Positions 28,901 to 37,481 of a stretch of 64,000 nucleotides of DNA are shown here, piece by piece. The stretch comes from Nitrosopumilus cobalaminigenes (GTDB lineage: Archaea > Thermoproteota > Nitrososphaeria > Nitrososphaerales > Nitrosopumilaceae): contig NZ_CP026993.1 of assembly GCF_013407145.1 (NCBI RefSeq), positions 124,001 to 188,000 on the forward strand, in the 5' to 3' direction. Under the pieces are notes generated by a model. That model did no database searches, had not been told where the DNA came from, and worked only from the letters and a program-made list of their open reading frames with translations. Position 1 is the stretch's first letter, and each line of letters begins with the position of its first letter. Position numbers and translations under genes: made by a program.

Positions 28901-29842
28901 TTATTTCTTTTTTAACCAATCTGTAAGAATCATTAATTGGGATGTAACTCCTAAAAATTGTAAAAGAACAAAATGATCAAAGTTTTTTAGGAAATTTTTT
29001 GTGTCTAAATTCTTTATACACCATATAGTAAATGCAGACCAAGGGAAAATTACATCTCTTAATGTAATTTGGTCTCTATGATAATATTCCAAAATACCAA
29101 TTGCGGTTCCACCTACACTGTAATAATCTATCATAAACTCATCAATTACATTCAATTTTCCATATTTTAGGAGGTTCATCATCATTGGTAAACAAAAATT
29201 CCACGAGTCTAATTCTAAACATTTTTTTAATATTTTTGTTCTATATATTGCCCAAATACTTCGATCATCTCTTATTTTTAAAAAAGTTCTGATTCTTTTA
29301 TCATATGAATCCGAAACTATGGGATATACGCCAAATGGTCTAAAGAACCTACGAAATTTTTTATACATTTTTGTTTTAATAGAATCTTCTTTTTTAGATT
29401 TGAATTCTTCAATATGTGGTCCATGTCTTCGTACTTTTCCCATACTTCCCACTACATCTTCATTTGAATCAAGCACAGCTATATTCTTCTCTAAAAAATC
29501 AGAAGACCAAATATCATCTACCCCTGCCCAAACAAAATATTTTGAATTGGCATTTTGTAAAATGTAATTAAAACTCCATACTAACCCCATACGTTTTTCT
29601 TGAACTATCAACTCAATTCTAGGATCTTTTTCTGCAAATTCTTTACAGATTTCTACTGTTTTATCTGTACCAGGATCAACATCAATTATTAATTTAAAAT
29701 CAGAATATGTCTGAGAAAGTATGTTTTCTAATCTTTTACGAATGAATTGTTCTCCATTATATACGGGTAAGCCAACAATTAGTTTCCTTTTATTCATAAA
29801 TTTTGATATTCTTGCTATCAAATATTTTATACTATAAACCAA
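28901..29842 (-). CDS. GT2-family glycosyltransferase, copy A of a near-identical pair
   Basis: 313 residues with a GT-A domain: VGLPVYNGEQFIRKRLEN, IIDVDPGTDKTVE, the metal site GVDDIWSSDF, then RRFFRPFGVYP and C-terminal FTIWCIKNLDTKNF. A basic N-terminal extension MVYSIKYLIARISKFMNKRK precedes the domain; an internal ATG (MNKRK) may be the true start. Two stretches, 29586-29775 and 29451-29548, are base-for-base identical in inverted orientation to the GT2 gene at 31.9 kb, while the C-terminal halves differ strongly. This suggests a shared nucleotide-sugar donor but different acceptors. Confidence 0.88.
   Translation of the reverse strand: MVYSIKYLIARISKFMNKRKLIVGLPVYNGEQFIRKRLENILSQTYSDFKLIIDVDPGTDKTVEICKEFAEKDPRIELIVQEKRMGLVWSFNYILQNANSKYFVWAGVDDIWSSDFLEKNIAVLDSNEDVVGSMGKVRRHGPHIEEFKSKKEDSIKTKMYKKFRRFFRPFGVYPIVSDSYDKRIRTFLKIRDDRSIWAIYRTKILKKCLELDSWNFCLPMMMNLLKYGKLNVIDEFMIDYYSVGGTAIGILEYYHRDQITLRDVIFPWSAFTIWCIKNLDTKNFLKNFDHFVLLQFLGVTSQLMILTDWLKKK
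29451..29775 (-). repeat. inverted repeat arm A (identical blocks of 98 and 190 bp)
   Basis: Blocks 29451-29548 (98 bases) and 29586-29775 (190 bases) are exactly the reverse complement of 32184-32281 and 31957-32146. The 37 bases between the blocks differ. Both arms lie in the donor-binding half of GT2 genes that face each other across a radical SAM gene. Confidence 0.95.
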
Positions 29843-29928
29843 AAAATCTAATTTTTAATCGGGATGTCTAATAAATACACATAATATTTTAAATTAAACC
29901 TAAATTCATCTATATTCAAGACTAAATT

Positions 29929-31899
29929 ATGATCAAAGTAAGTTCCGCTCAGTTCAATTATCAATATGAAGACCAAATTCATTTTCCATATAGTATAGCA
30001 ATGATTGTAGGCTATGTAAAGACTAAAGAGGACCTTAAAAATAATTTTGATTTCCAAAAAACATTTGTTTTTAGAGAAAAAGTGGATGAATACATAAAAC
30101 AATGTGTTGATTCTGACATTCTTCTTTGTTCATGTTATGTATGGAATTGGGATATCACAAATTATTTAGCAAAAAAAGTTAAAGAACTTAATCCAAAATG
30201 CTTGATTATTTTTGGTGGTCCACATGTTCCAGAAGATACAACAGATTTCTTTGATAATCATCCTTATGTAGATATTTTAGCTCATGGAGAAGGAGAATAT
30301 ATTTTAGAAAATTTACTACGTACATATATTACTGATAAAAATTATTTGAATGTAAAGGGAATAACTACTAAAGATTTCTCAACTCCTGATCAAGAAAGAA
30401 TTAATGATTTAGATTCTATTCCATCTCCATATACTACCAATCTTGTTTGGGATTTAGTTGAAAAAGTTCCCGGTGTTACATGGATTTGTTCATGGGAGAC
30501 AAATAGAGGATGTCCATACATGTGTACTTTTTGTGATTGGGGAAGTGCAACTTTTACAAAACTCAGAAAATTTTCTGATGAAAGATTGTATAAAGACATT
30601 GAATGGTTTGGAGAAAATAAAATTCCTTTTGTTGATTGTTGTGATGCAAATTTTGGAATTTTTCAAGAAAGAGATCTTAAAATTGCTAGAAAAATGAAAG
30701 AAATGGCTTTAGAAAAAGGTCATTTAGAAAAAATGGCTGTATCGTGGGCAAAAAATTCATCTGAAAAAATCATTCCAATAGCTAAAGAACTAAGAGATGG
30801 TGGAATTTTAGGTGCTGTCACATTGGCTGTTCAATCATTGGATGATGATGTTTTAGAAATTATCAAACGCGCAAATATCAAATTTACTGAATTTTCTGAA
30901 CTCTCTGCTACATTTAGAGAACATGAAGTTCCTACTTATTCAGAAGTAATACGTGGATTACCTGGAGAAACAGTAGAAACTTTCAAGAAAGGTTTAGAAA
31001 TCCTCTCAAGCACCAAAATTGGAACTGTAAATATTTACCACTGTATGATTTTGCCTAATGCTCCAATGAATCATCCTGCATATGTTGAAAAATTCAAAAT
31101 TAAAAAAACACGTTCTCCTGTAATGTTACAACATTCCTCTATTCATAAACGAGCACTTCCAGAATATGAATACATTGTAACTGAAACTAGTTCTTACACT
31201 TTAGATGATTTAAAAATCATGTATGATTATTCTTGGGCATTTTCTACTTTACAAAAATTTGGCCTTTTAGAACATATTTCAAATTTCTATAAACGTACAA
31301 ACAAATTAAAATTCATGGAATTTTACGAATTATTTTTCAAATTTTGTGAGAAATATCCTAACTCAGTGTTTGCACATGAATTCCAATTGGTAAAAAAATA
31401 TAGAGATAATGGATATGCAGGTAATGGTTGGGATCATCATGATCCAAAACTAGGTGATATTCTTTGGCCAATGACAGAAGCAAGCTGGCTGAGAATGGCT
31501 TATCATAAGGATAAATTATATGAATCTGTAACTGATCTGGTTTCTTTCATAGAAGATGAGATGAATTTTAAAACTTCTCAAAACATTCTTGATGATTTAA
31601 TCAAATTCCAAATCTTTGTGCAAAATACTAGAGATGATCAAATTGAAATAAAGAGTGAGAAATTTCAATTTAATTGGAAAAATTTCTTTGCTGATTATGA
31701 ACCTCTTTCTGCAAGTAACAAACACTATTTTTACAGTAATCCTGTAATAGAATCAGATCCAATTAAATGGAGTTACAAAGTTGCTTGGTATGGTAGACGT
31801 TCAGAAAAATACAAGTGTCATGCTGAACATTTAAAAGAAAAAAGTGATCAAATTACTGATTCTGTATTAACTGAAAAAATTGTTGCCAAACAAAAATAA
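29929..31899 (+). CDS. large B12-type radical SAM enzyme, paralogue of the 25.9 kb gene
   Basis: 656 residues. The N-terminal domain has DILLCSCYVWNWD, LIIFGGPHVPEDT and HGEGEYILENLL, typical of cobalamin-binding radical SAM enzymes. The core cysteine motif is TNRGCPYMCTFCDWG, followed by DCCDANFGI, TLAVQSLDDDVLEIIKR and EVIRGLPGETVETF. About 270 C-terminal residues have no recognised domain. It sits between the two GT2 genes that share identical segments, with GT2 copy B 26 bp downstream. A role in modifying a sugar or lipid carrier used by those transferases is inferred; the reaction is not known. Confidence 0.86.
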   Translation: MIKVSSAQFNYQYEDQIHFPYSIAMIVGYVKTKEDLKNNFDFQKTFVFREKVDEYIKQCVDSDILLCSCYVWNWDITNYLAKKVKELNPKCLIIFGGPHVPEDTTDFFDNHPYVDILAHGEGEYILENLLRTYITDKNYLNVKGITTKDFSTPDQERINDLDSIPSPYTTNLVWDLVEKVPGVTWICSWETNRGCPYMCTFCDWGSATFTKLRKFSDERLYKDIEWFGENKIPFVDCCDANFGIFQERDLKIARKMKEMALEKGHLEKMAVSWAKNSSEKIIPIAKELRDGGILGAVTLAVQSLDDDVLEIIKRANIKFTEFSELSATFREHEVPTYSEVIRGLPGETVETFKKGLEILSSTKIGTVNIYHCMILPNAPMNHPAYVEKFKIKKTRSPVMLQHSSIHKRALPEYEYIVTETSSYTLDDLKIMYDYSWAFSTLQKFGLLEHISNFYKRTNKLKFMEFYELFFKFCEKYPNSVFAHEFQLVKKYRDNGYAGNGWDHHDPKLGDILWPMTEASWLRMAYHKDKLYESVTDLVSFIEDEMNFKTSQNILDDLIKFQIFVQNTRDDQIEIKSEKFQFNWKNFFADYEPLSASNKHYFYSNPVIESDPIKWSYKVAWYGRRSEKYKCHAEHLKEKSDQITDSVLTEKIVAKQK

Positions 31900-31925
31900 A
31901 CAAATGGTGAATCTAATCAATTATT

Positions 31926-32837
31926 GTGAATGAATCAAAACTTGACAAACTAAACATTGGCTTACCCGTATATAATGGAGAACAATTCATTCGTAAAAGA
32001 TTAGAAAACATACTTTCTCAGACATATTCTGATTTTAAATTAATAATTGATGTTGATCCTGGTACAGATAAAACAGTAGAAATCTGTAAAGAATTTGCAG
32101 AAAAAGATCCTAGAATTGAGTTGATAGTTCAAGAAAAACGTATGGGATGGATGTGGAGTTTTAATTTTGTGTTCAAACAAGCAAATTCAAAATATTTTGT
32201 TTGGGCAGGGGTAGATGATATTTGGTCTTCTGATTTTTTAGAGAAGAATATAGCTGTGCTTGATTCAAATGAAGATGTAGTAGGCTCTCAAGGATTAATT
32301 TCTCATTATGGTCCATGGGGAGATGAATTTGAATCTAAATCTGATGATTCTATCATGGTTAAATTTTACAAAAAATTTCGACGTTCTTTTAGACCTTTTG
32401 TAAATTCTGGAGCTAGTGGTACATTTGAACAACGTGTTAAAATAATTTTAAGAAAAACAGCTTACTATCATGTATATGGAGTATTTAGAACAAATTCACT
32501 TTACAAAAAAACTGTACGTGAATTTTTTTGTTGGGATTGGGCAACAGTTCTTACAATTTTAAAAAAAGGCAATTTTCACTTAATTGATGAAGTGTTAATT
32601 GAACTAAATACGAGTGGTGCTTCAGATCCTTCAATTACTCTATTCACTCAACTAAAAACTCAAAAAGCACATAAGAATGAATATCTATTACCATATTCTA
32701 GTTTTACAATATGGTGCGCAAAAAATTTGGGCATGAAGATTTTTTTTAAAAATCTTGATTATTTCTTATGGTTAAACTGTATATTGGGTGTATCATCAAT
32801 ATTAATTTCAATTATGAGTTCTATTAAGAAAAATTAA
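31926..32837 (+). CDS. GT2-family glycosyltransferase, copy B of a near-identical pair
   Basis: 303 residues, starting 26 bp after the radical SAM gene. The first start in frame is a GTG giving MNESKLDKLNIGLP. Its GT-A half is the same as copy A at 28.9 kb (IIDVDPGTDKTVE, GVDDIWSSDF), whereas the part after about residue 120 diverges and keeps only family landmarks (RRSFRPF, FCWDWATVLTILKKG, FTIWCAKNLG). The pattern indicates conversion or duplication limited to the donor-binding part. The stop codon shares a TTAA palindrome with the convergent epimerase. Confidence 0.88.
   Translation: MNESKLDKLNIGLPVYNGEQFIRKRLENILSQTYSDFKLIIDVDPGTDKTVEICKEFAEKDPRIELIVQEKRMGWMWSFNFVFKQANSKYFVWAGVDDIWSSDFLEKNIAVLDSNEDVVGSQGLISHYGPWGDEFESKSDDSIMVKFYKKFRRSFRPFVNSGASGTFEQRVKIILRKTAYYHVYGVFRTNSLYKKTVREFFCWDWATVLTILKKGNFHLIDEVLIELNTSGASDPSITLFTQLKTQKAHKNEYLLPYSSFTIWCAKNLGMKIFFKNLDYFLWLNCILGVSSILISIMSSIKKN
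31957..32281 (+). repeat. inverted repeat arm B (identical blocks of 190 and 98 bp)
   Basis: This is the partner of 29451-29775. Bases 31957-32146 and 32184-32281 match the reverse complement exactly, with a different 37-base spacer. The arms are separated by about 2.2 kb containing an intact radical SAM gene. Confidence 0.95.
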
Positions 32838-33814
32838 TTCTGTTTTACATTTACACTTTCATGTAAAATTCTATCATCGATCAATCCTGTTTCTAATGCA
32901 TTTGCAATTTGATCAATTGATTCTTTTGCGCTATGTATTGGCTTGTAACCTAATTCATTTGTAACTTTATCAAAATTAACTTTATAATTTCTAGGATCTT
33001 TTACAGCTTGAGTTTCCTCAATAATCACATTAAATCTTTCAGCAATCATTTGAGCAAGTTGCACTTTTTGGAAATTTTGATCATTTGAACCTACATTGAA
33101 GACATCTTTTTTCTTTATTGAATCGCTTTTTGACAAAACTAACATGATGCCTCTTGCAATATCATCAACATGTACCATTGGTCTCCATGACTGAGCACCA
33201 AAAACATAGATTTTTGCTTTAGTCCAAGCGTCTCTAATTAATTCGTGTAATAATAAATCAAAACGTATTCTTGCAGCCATACCGTATGCCGTAGCAAATC
33301 TCAAAACTGTACAAGGTAAATCAGGCAATTCATTTAGTAGAATTTTTTCAGAATCTACTTTTGTTTCAGCATATAATGAAATTGGTTGTAATTCTCCATC
33401 TTCTTTTATCATTTCTCCAGTCTCATTTAATCCATAATTACTACAAGTTGATGTGAATACAAATCTCTTAATTCCATTTTTTTCACAGGCTCTTGCTAAT
33501 CTGATATTGCTATCAAAATTGATTTCTTTTGCTTCTTTAGGAAATTTTTTACAGATAGGTTCACCGACAAGTGCTGTTAAATTTACAACATAATCTACTC
33601 CTTTGAGTAGTTGATCAAAATCAAATGTTCTGACATCTCCCTTAACAAATTCAAATCTTTCAGGAAAATTAAAAAAAGAAAATACTGAATCTCCTCCATA
33701 AGAGAGATTGTCAAAAACTTTAATTTTAAAATCTGTTTCTTTTAAAAGTCTGAATACTAATGCTGATCCAATATATCCTGCTCCACCACAAATTAACACT
33801 GTTTCAGATGACAT
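32834..33814 (-). CDS. NAD-dependent nucleotide-sugar epimerase/dehydratase
   Basis: 326 residues, extended SDR: LICGGAGYIGSALVFRLL, NLTALVGEPICKKFPKEA, FTSTCSNYGL, the active-site YAETKVDSEK and C-terminal VFNVGSN. It resembles bacterial SDRs annotated as UDP-glucose 4-epimerase-like or as acting on 4-keto sugars, but the TCSNYG and PICKKFP patches set it apart from classic GalE. It is the last gene of a five-gene minus-strand block (GME-like, cupin, RmlD-like, aminotransferase, this). A late epimerisation, or a first dehydration feeding the aminotransferase, are both possible. A CDP-glucose dehydratase role with RfbF cannot be excluded. Confidence 0.8.
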   Translation of the reverse strand: MSSETVLICGGAGYIGSALVFRLLKETDFKIKVFDNLSYGGDSVFSFFNFPERFEFVKGDVRTFDFDQLLKGVDYVVNLTALVGEPICKKFPKEAKEINFDSNIRLARACEKNGIKRFVFTSTCSNYGLNETGEMIKEDGELQPISLYAETKVDSEKILLNELPDLPCTVLRFATAYGMAARIRFDLLLHELIRDAWTKAKIYVFGAQSWRPMVHVDDIARGIMLVLSKSDSIKKKDVFNVGSNDQNFQKVQLAQMIAERFNVIIEETQAVKDPRNYKVNFDKVTNELGYKPIHSAKESIDQIANALETGLIDDRILHESVNVKQN

Positions 33815-33868
33815 GATTCGAATTTTTAGAAACCTGTTAAGAACTTTTCGTAGTTGTTTAACATTAAT

Positions 33869-34984
33869 CTAATTTAGAGCATGTGCAAATTTTTTAATTT
33901 CTGAACAGACTCTAATAATATCATCATCAGTCAAAAATGCTGATGATGGAAGCCATACTCCACGTTGTGACATTTCTATGGTGTTTGTGAAATCGCCTTT
34001 CAAGTTTGAATATGGAGTTAATTCATGAATTGGTGGGTAAAACATTCTGCTTCCAATTCCTGCCTCTTGTAAATGATCAATGAGATCATCTCTAATTTTT
34101 TGATTAGGTAACAAAATATCATTAAACCATGGAATAACATCATTTAGATCAGTTTCAAGAAATTCAATTTGATTAATTCCCTTTAATTCTTCTTTGAAAA
34201 TTGTATACATTCTCTTCTTATGTTCAATTCTTTGAGGAAGCTTTCTCATTTGGGCAACACCGACTGCTGCTTGAAATTCTGTAAATTTGAAATTATATCC
34301 CATAGTTACATGATCAAAAGCATTTTTCATATTGTGTTTTTTATCAACATCTCTTCCAAAATCTTTGATCATACGAATTTTTTCATAGAGTTCTGAGTTA
34401 TCAGTTACAAGAACTCCTCCTTGACCTGCAGTAATTATTTTAGGTGTACTTAATGAAAAAATCCCAATATCACTGAAATATCCCATATGTTTGCCTTGAT
34501 AAAATGAACCTATTGTATGACATGCATCCTCCACAACAAACATGTTATTTTTTTTCGCAATTTCTTGCAAAGCTATCAAATCAGGTGCTCTACCATTAAA
34601 ATCAACTGGCATCACTCCTTTTGTTTTTGAAGTAATTAGTTGCTCGGTTTTCTTTAAATCTAATCCAAGATCTTTTTTGTTAATATCCACTAATGATACT
34701 TTCCCTCCGGCTAAATCAACAGAATTTGGTGATGCTACAAACGTTAAATCTGGAACGATTACTTCATCATTCTGTTCTAAACCTAATGCTTTGAGTGCAA
34801 GAAATAATGCAGTGGTTCCACTGGTAGTTACTACTGCGTATTTTCTACCTACAAATTCTGCAAATTGTTTTTCAAGCTCTCTGGTTTTTTTTGCTTCAGT
34901 AAACCATCCTGAATCAATTACATCCATGAGCTCTTTTTTTTCTTCTTCTCCTAAATATGGCTCAAATTGATTAATCCTTTCCAC
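33869..34984 (-). CDS. DegT/DnrJ/EryC1-family sugar aminotransferase
   Basis: 371 residues, PLP-dependent. TTSGTTALFLALKALGL binds the phosphate, VEDACHTIG includes the PLP-ring Asp153, and SLSTPKIITAGQGG carries the Schiff-base Lys182. The segment GYNFKFTEFQAAVGVAQM is also characteristic. The lysine excludes the PMP/iron-sulphur RfbH-type dehydrase. Enzymes of this group transaminate 4-keto-6-deoxy or 3-keto nucleotide sugars; overall it looks most like perosamine-synthase relatives. It sits 54 bp before the epimerase and 33 bp after the RmlD-like gene on the same strand, so an amino sugar is a likely end product of this block. Confidence 0.9.
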   Translation of the reverse strand: MERINQFEPYLGEEEKKELMDVIDSGWFTEAKKTRELEKQFAEFVGRKYAVVTTSGTTALFLALKALGLEQNDEVIVPDLTFVASPNSVDLAGGKVSLVDINKKDLGLDLKKTEQLITSKTKGVMPVDFNGRAPDLIALQEIAKKNNMFVVEDACHTIGSFYQGKHMGYFSDIGIFSLSTPKIITAGQGGVLVTDNSELYEKIRMIKDFGRDVDKKHNMKNAFDHVTMGYNFKFTEFQAAVGVAQMRKLPQRIEHKKRMYTIFKEELKGINQIEFLETDLNDVIPWFNDILLPNQKIRDDLIDHLQEAGIGSRMFYPPIHELTPYSNLKGDFTNTIEMSQRGVWLPSSAFLTDDDIIRVCSEIKKFAHALN

Positions 34985-35017
34985 GATAAAATTTCCTAAT
35001 GATCTAAGAATTTAAAC

Positions 35018-35893
35018 CTACATTTTTACAATGGAATCTATTTTCATTTGCTTCAATGATTCTGATACTGACATGGGCTTTGTATGAAGAATTTTAGAAA
35101 TTTTGTCTATTTCTAAACCTCCATTTTTTGGCCTTTTAGCTTTCCAATTAAATTCAGATATTGAAATTGATTCCAACAACTTTTCATCAAATTTAAACTC
35201 TTTAGCTAGTGCTTTTGCAAATTCTAATCTACTCATGATATCTGATCCAGAAACATGATAAATCCCACTGAGTTTTTTTTCTGCAAGTTCTAAAAGAATC
35301 TCGGCAATATTATCATTATATGATGGTGATACAATTTGATCTTTTATCACATCTAATTTTTCACCTTGTGATAGTTTAGATATTAACAATGTTGCTAAAT
35401 TAAGTTTATTTTTGCTCCAACCAAACAACATTGCTGTTCTTGCCACACAAAATGAATTGTTTATTTGAAGTGTAATTTTTTCTGATTCTAACTTTGACTC
35501 TCCATACTTTGAAATTGGATTTGGAATACTTTCTTCTTGATATTTACCTGTAATACCATCAAAAACATACTCTGTTGATATTTGTATAAAATGAATTTTA
35601 AAATTATTACAAATTTCTGCTAAGTTTTTTACCCCCATCACATTAGTTTGATTTGCTTCAATTGGATTTATTTCACAATATTCTGGGTTTGTAATTGCAG
35701 ATGTATTTATGACAACATCTGGTTTAAATTCATCGACAAATTTTTTCACATCATTATATTTTCTAATATCTAATACTGTTGAATTATTTATTGAATCTTT
35801 ACTAAATACAGTGGTGATTAGTTTGTGTTTAGTTTTTAAATGTAAAAATCCTTCTCCTAGTAATCCACTAGCTCCAATTATTGCAATTTTCAT
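35018..35893 (-). CDS. RmlD-like SDR sugar reductase
   Basis: 291 residues. IIGASGLLGEGFLHL forms the nucleotide loop, INTSAITNPEYCEINP and QISTEYVFDG follow, the active site YGESKLESEK is intact, and GIYHVSGSD is near the C-terminus. It begins 54 bp after the small cupin gene. In CapF an RmlD-like reductase is fused to a cupin domain; here the same two pieces appear as neighbouring separate genes. Substrate: probably a 4-keto-6-deoxy sugar from the same operon. Confidence 0.86.
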   Translation of the reverse strand: MKIAIIGASGLLGEGFLHLKTKHKLITTVFSKDSINNSTVLDIRKYNDVKKFVDEFKPDVVINTSAITNPEYCEINPIEANQTNVMGVKNLAEICNNFKIHFIQISTEYVFDGITGKYQEESIPNPISKYGESKLESEKITLQINNSFCVARTAMLFGWSKNKLNLATLLISKLSQGEKLDVIKDQIVSPSYNDNIAEILLELAEKKLSGIYHVSGSDIMSRLEFAKALAKEFKFDEKLLESISISEFNWKAKRPKNGGLEIDKISKILHTKPMSVSESLKQMKIDSIVKM

Positions 35894-35947
35894 AAATCTC
35901 TTCTAAAGAATCAACATAAAACTCTTCATCAAATTTTTATTTTAAAC

Positions 35948-36316
35948 TTACAAAATATTTACTCTATTAATATCTGGATTATCTGGATCATATTCTTGTG
36001 GTGAACATTCTACTAAAATTGATTCTTCTTCAGCAATTGTTACAAATGCTATTCCTTTTGGGATAAATAACATTGAACCTTGAATCATGTCATTTTGTTT
36101 TTGTTCATTTGTTTTCATATCTTTTGTGGTTACCTTCACTTTTCCTACTGCTAAGAAAAAATACTGATCCATATTTTTTCTAAATTGATTTCCTCGTTTT
36201 GCATTTTTTGTAAATGTGGTAACTACTACATGTCTGATTTCTTTATTGTTTAATACTTCAAAAAAAAGTCCACGTTCATCTTCTAAAAGTGGTTTTAATT
36301 GTTCAAAGGAATTCAT
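35948..36316 (-). CDS. small cupin (CapF C-domain/FdtA-like) without metal-binding histidines
   Basis: 122 residues, single RmlC-like beta-barrel: EDERGLFFEVL, KRGNQFRKNMDQYFFLAVGKV, MLFIPKGIAFVTIAEEE. In the CapF C-terminal cupin and related sugar isomerases the corresponding patch reads RGNHYHK; here it is RGNQFRK (residues 41-47), so both histidines are replaced. The protein may be a metal-free epimerase/isomerase, or an inactive or structural subunit. It lies between a GME-like epimerase (16 bp) and an RmlD-like reductase (54 bp). In FdtA/FdtB pairs a cupin 3,4-ketoisomerase precedes a DegT aminotransferase, which also exists here two genes downstream. Confidence 0.75.
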   Translation of the reverse strand: MNSFEQLKPLLEDERGLFFEVLNNKEIRHVVVTTFTKNAKRGNQFRKNMDQYFFLAVGKVKVTTKDMKTNEQKQNDMIQGSMLFIPKGIAFVTIAEEESILVECSPQEYDPDNPDINRVNIL

Positions 36317-36332
36317 TTCTTTTTACTCTGTT

Positions 36333-37391
36333 TTAGGACGGTACTTTGGTGTTGTGTTCTAAAAGTAGATCTTGATTAACTGAACCTTTAGGATTATGCA
36401 TTTTAGTGTACCAATCTATGGTCTTTCTTAGTCCATCTTCTAATGAAACTTTTGGTTCCCATCCGAGAACATTTTTTGCTTCTGTATTATCTAATGCTCT
36501 ACTTAATGCACCTGCAGGTTTTGTTGTATCAAATTCAAATTTTGAAGGACTCCATCCCATCACTTTACATATCATTTTTACAACATCTGTTACTGTATAT
36601 CTACGACCTGTTCCCAGATTGAATGGTGTGCCATCAGTAATTTTTTGAGCTGCTAAAATACATCCATCTACTATGTCTGATACATAAGTGAAATCTCGTT
36701 CTTGATTTCCATCGCCCCAAATAACATATGGATCCATTTTTTCAAGTGCTTTGTAGATCCACGCAATTATTGCATGAGTTTCATTTTCTCTAGGACCATA
36801 TGCAGTAACAAATCTCAAAACATTTGCTTTTAATCCATACTGTTTTACAAATGACAATAACTGAATTTCTGAATTAAGTTTTCCCCAACCATATTCTATA
36901 TCTGCACTCATATATCCATCTAGATTTTTAGGATTTGAATCTGATTCTTTTAATTTGTAGTCAGATCCAATTTTTTCTTGTAGTTCAGTTGGATATACAC
37001 ACGCAGTACTTGCAAAAGAAACATTTTGAACATTTGCTTCAGTACATGCCTGAAAAACATGATGATCAATTGAGGCATTTGAACAAACATCTGCTGGATG
37101 TGTTGTAATAAAACCTCTGCCGCCATGAACTGCTGCTAAATGAAAAACATAGTCTTTCTCTTTAAACATCTGCTTCAGATCTTCTTTTGTAGTGTATTCT
37201 AAATCATGTTTAATGAAATTAATTTTTTCTTTTGATTGTGAAAGATTTTTTAATGTTCCACTTGACAAATCATCTACTACTGTTACTTTTGAACCTAAAC
37301 TAACTAATTTATCGACTAGATGACTGCCAATAAAACTTGCACCGCCTGTAACTAACACATTTTGTTCTTTCCACTTAGATTCAAGACTCAA
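36333..37391 (-). CDS. GDP-mannose 3,5-epimerase-like SDR
   Basis: 352 residues. VTGGASFIGSHLVDKLV, then the diagnostic HLAAVHGGRGFITTHPADV and FASTACVYPTELQEK patches, active-site YGWGKLNSEIQ, RFVTAYGPRENE and RDFTYVSD. The AAxxGGxxFI and SxxCxYP blocks resemble GDP-mannose 3,5-epimerases and related GDP- or CDP-sugar SDRs rather than GalE. It is the first gene of the minus-strand five-gene block. A dehydratase or epimerase that starts the pathway is the best inference. The nucleotide (GDP, CDP or UDP) cannot be assigned. Confidence 0.82.
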   Translation of the reverse strand: MSLESKWKEQNVLVTGGASFIGSHLVDKLVSLGSKVTVVDDLSSGTLKNLSQSKEKINFIKHDLEYTTKEDLKQMFKEKDYVFHLAAVHGGRGFITTHPADVCSNASIDHHVFQACTEANVQNVSFASTACVYPTELQEKIGSDYKLKESDSNPKNLDGYMSADIEYGWGKLNSEIQLLSFVKQYGLKANVLRFVTAYGPRENETHAIIAWIYKALEKMDPYVIWGDGNQERDFTYVSDIVDGCILAAQKITDGTPFNLGTGRRYTVTDVVKMICKVMGWSPSKFEFDTTKPAGALSRALDNTEAKNVLGWEPKVSLEDGLRKTIDWYTKMHNPKGSVNQDLLLEHNTKVPS

Positions 37392-37481
37392 TGTTAACTT
37401 GATCTAAAGATACTATAATTAAGCATTTCACTTTTGTCATGTATGGCATTTTGTGACTAATACTAGTATAGAATTATATTT

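Noticed and set aside
34542-34970. 142-codon frame antisense to the sugar aminotransferase
   Set aside because: It overlaps the PLP-binding core of a clear gene; serine/phenylalanine-rich composition is typical for antisense shadows in AT-rich DNA.
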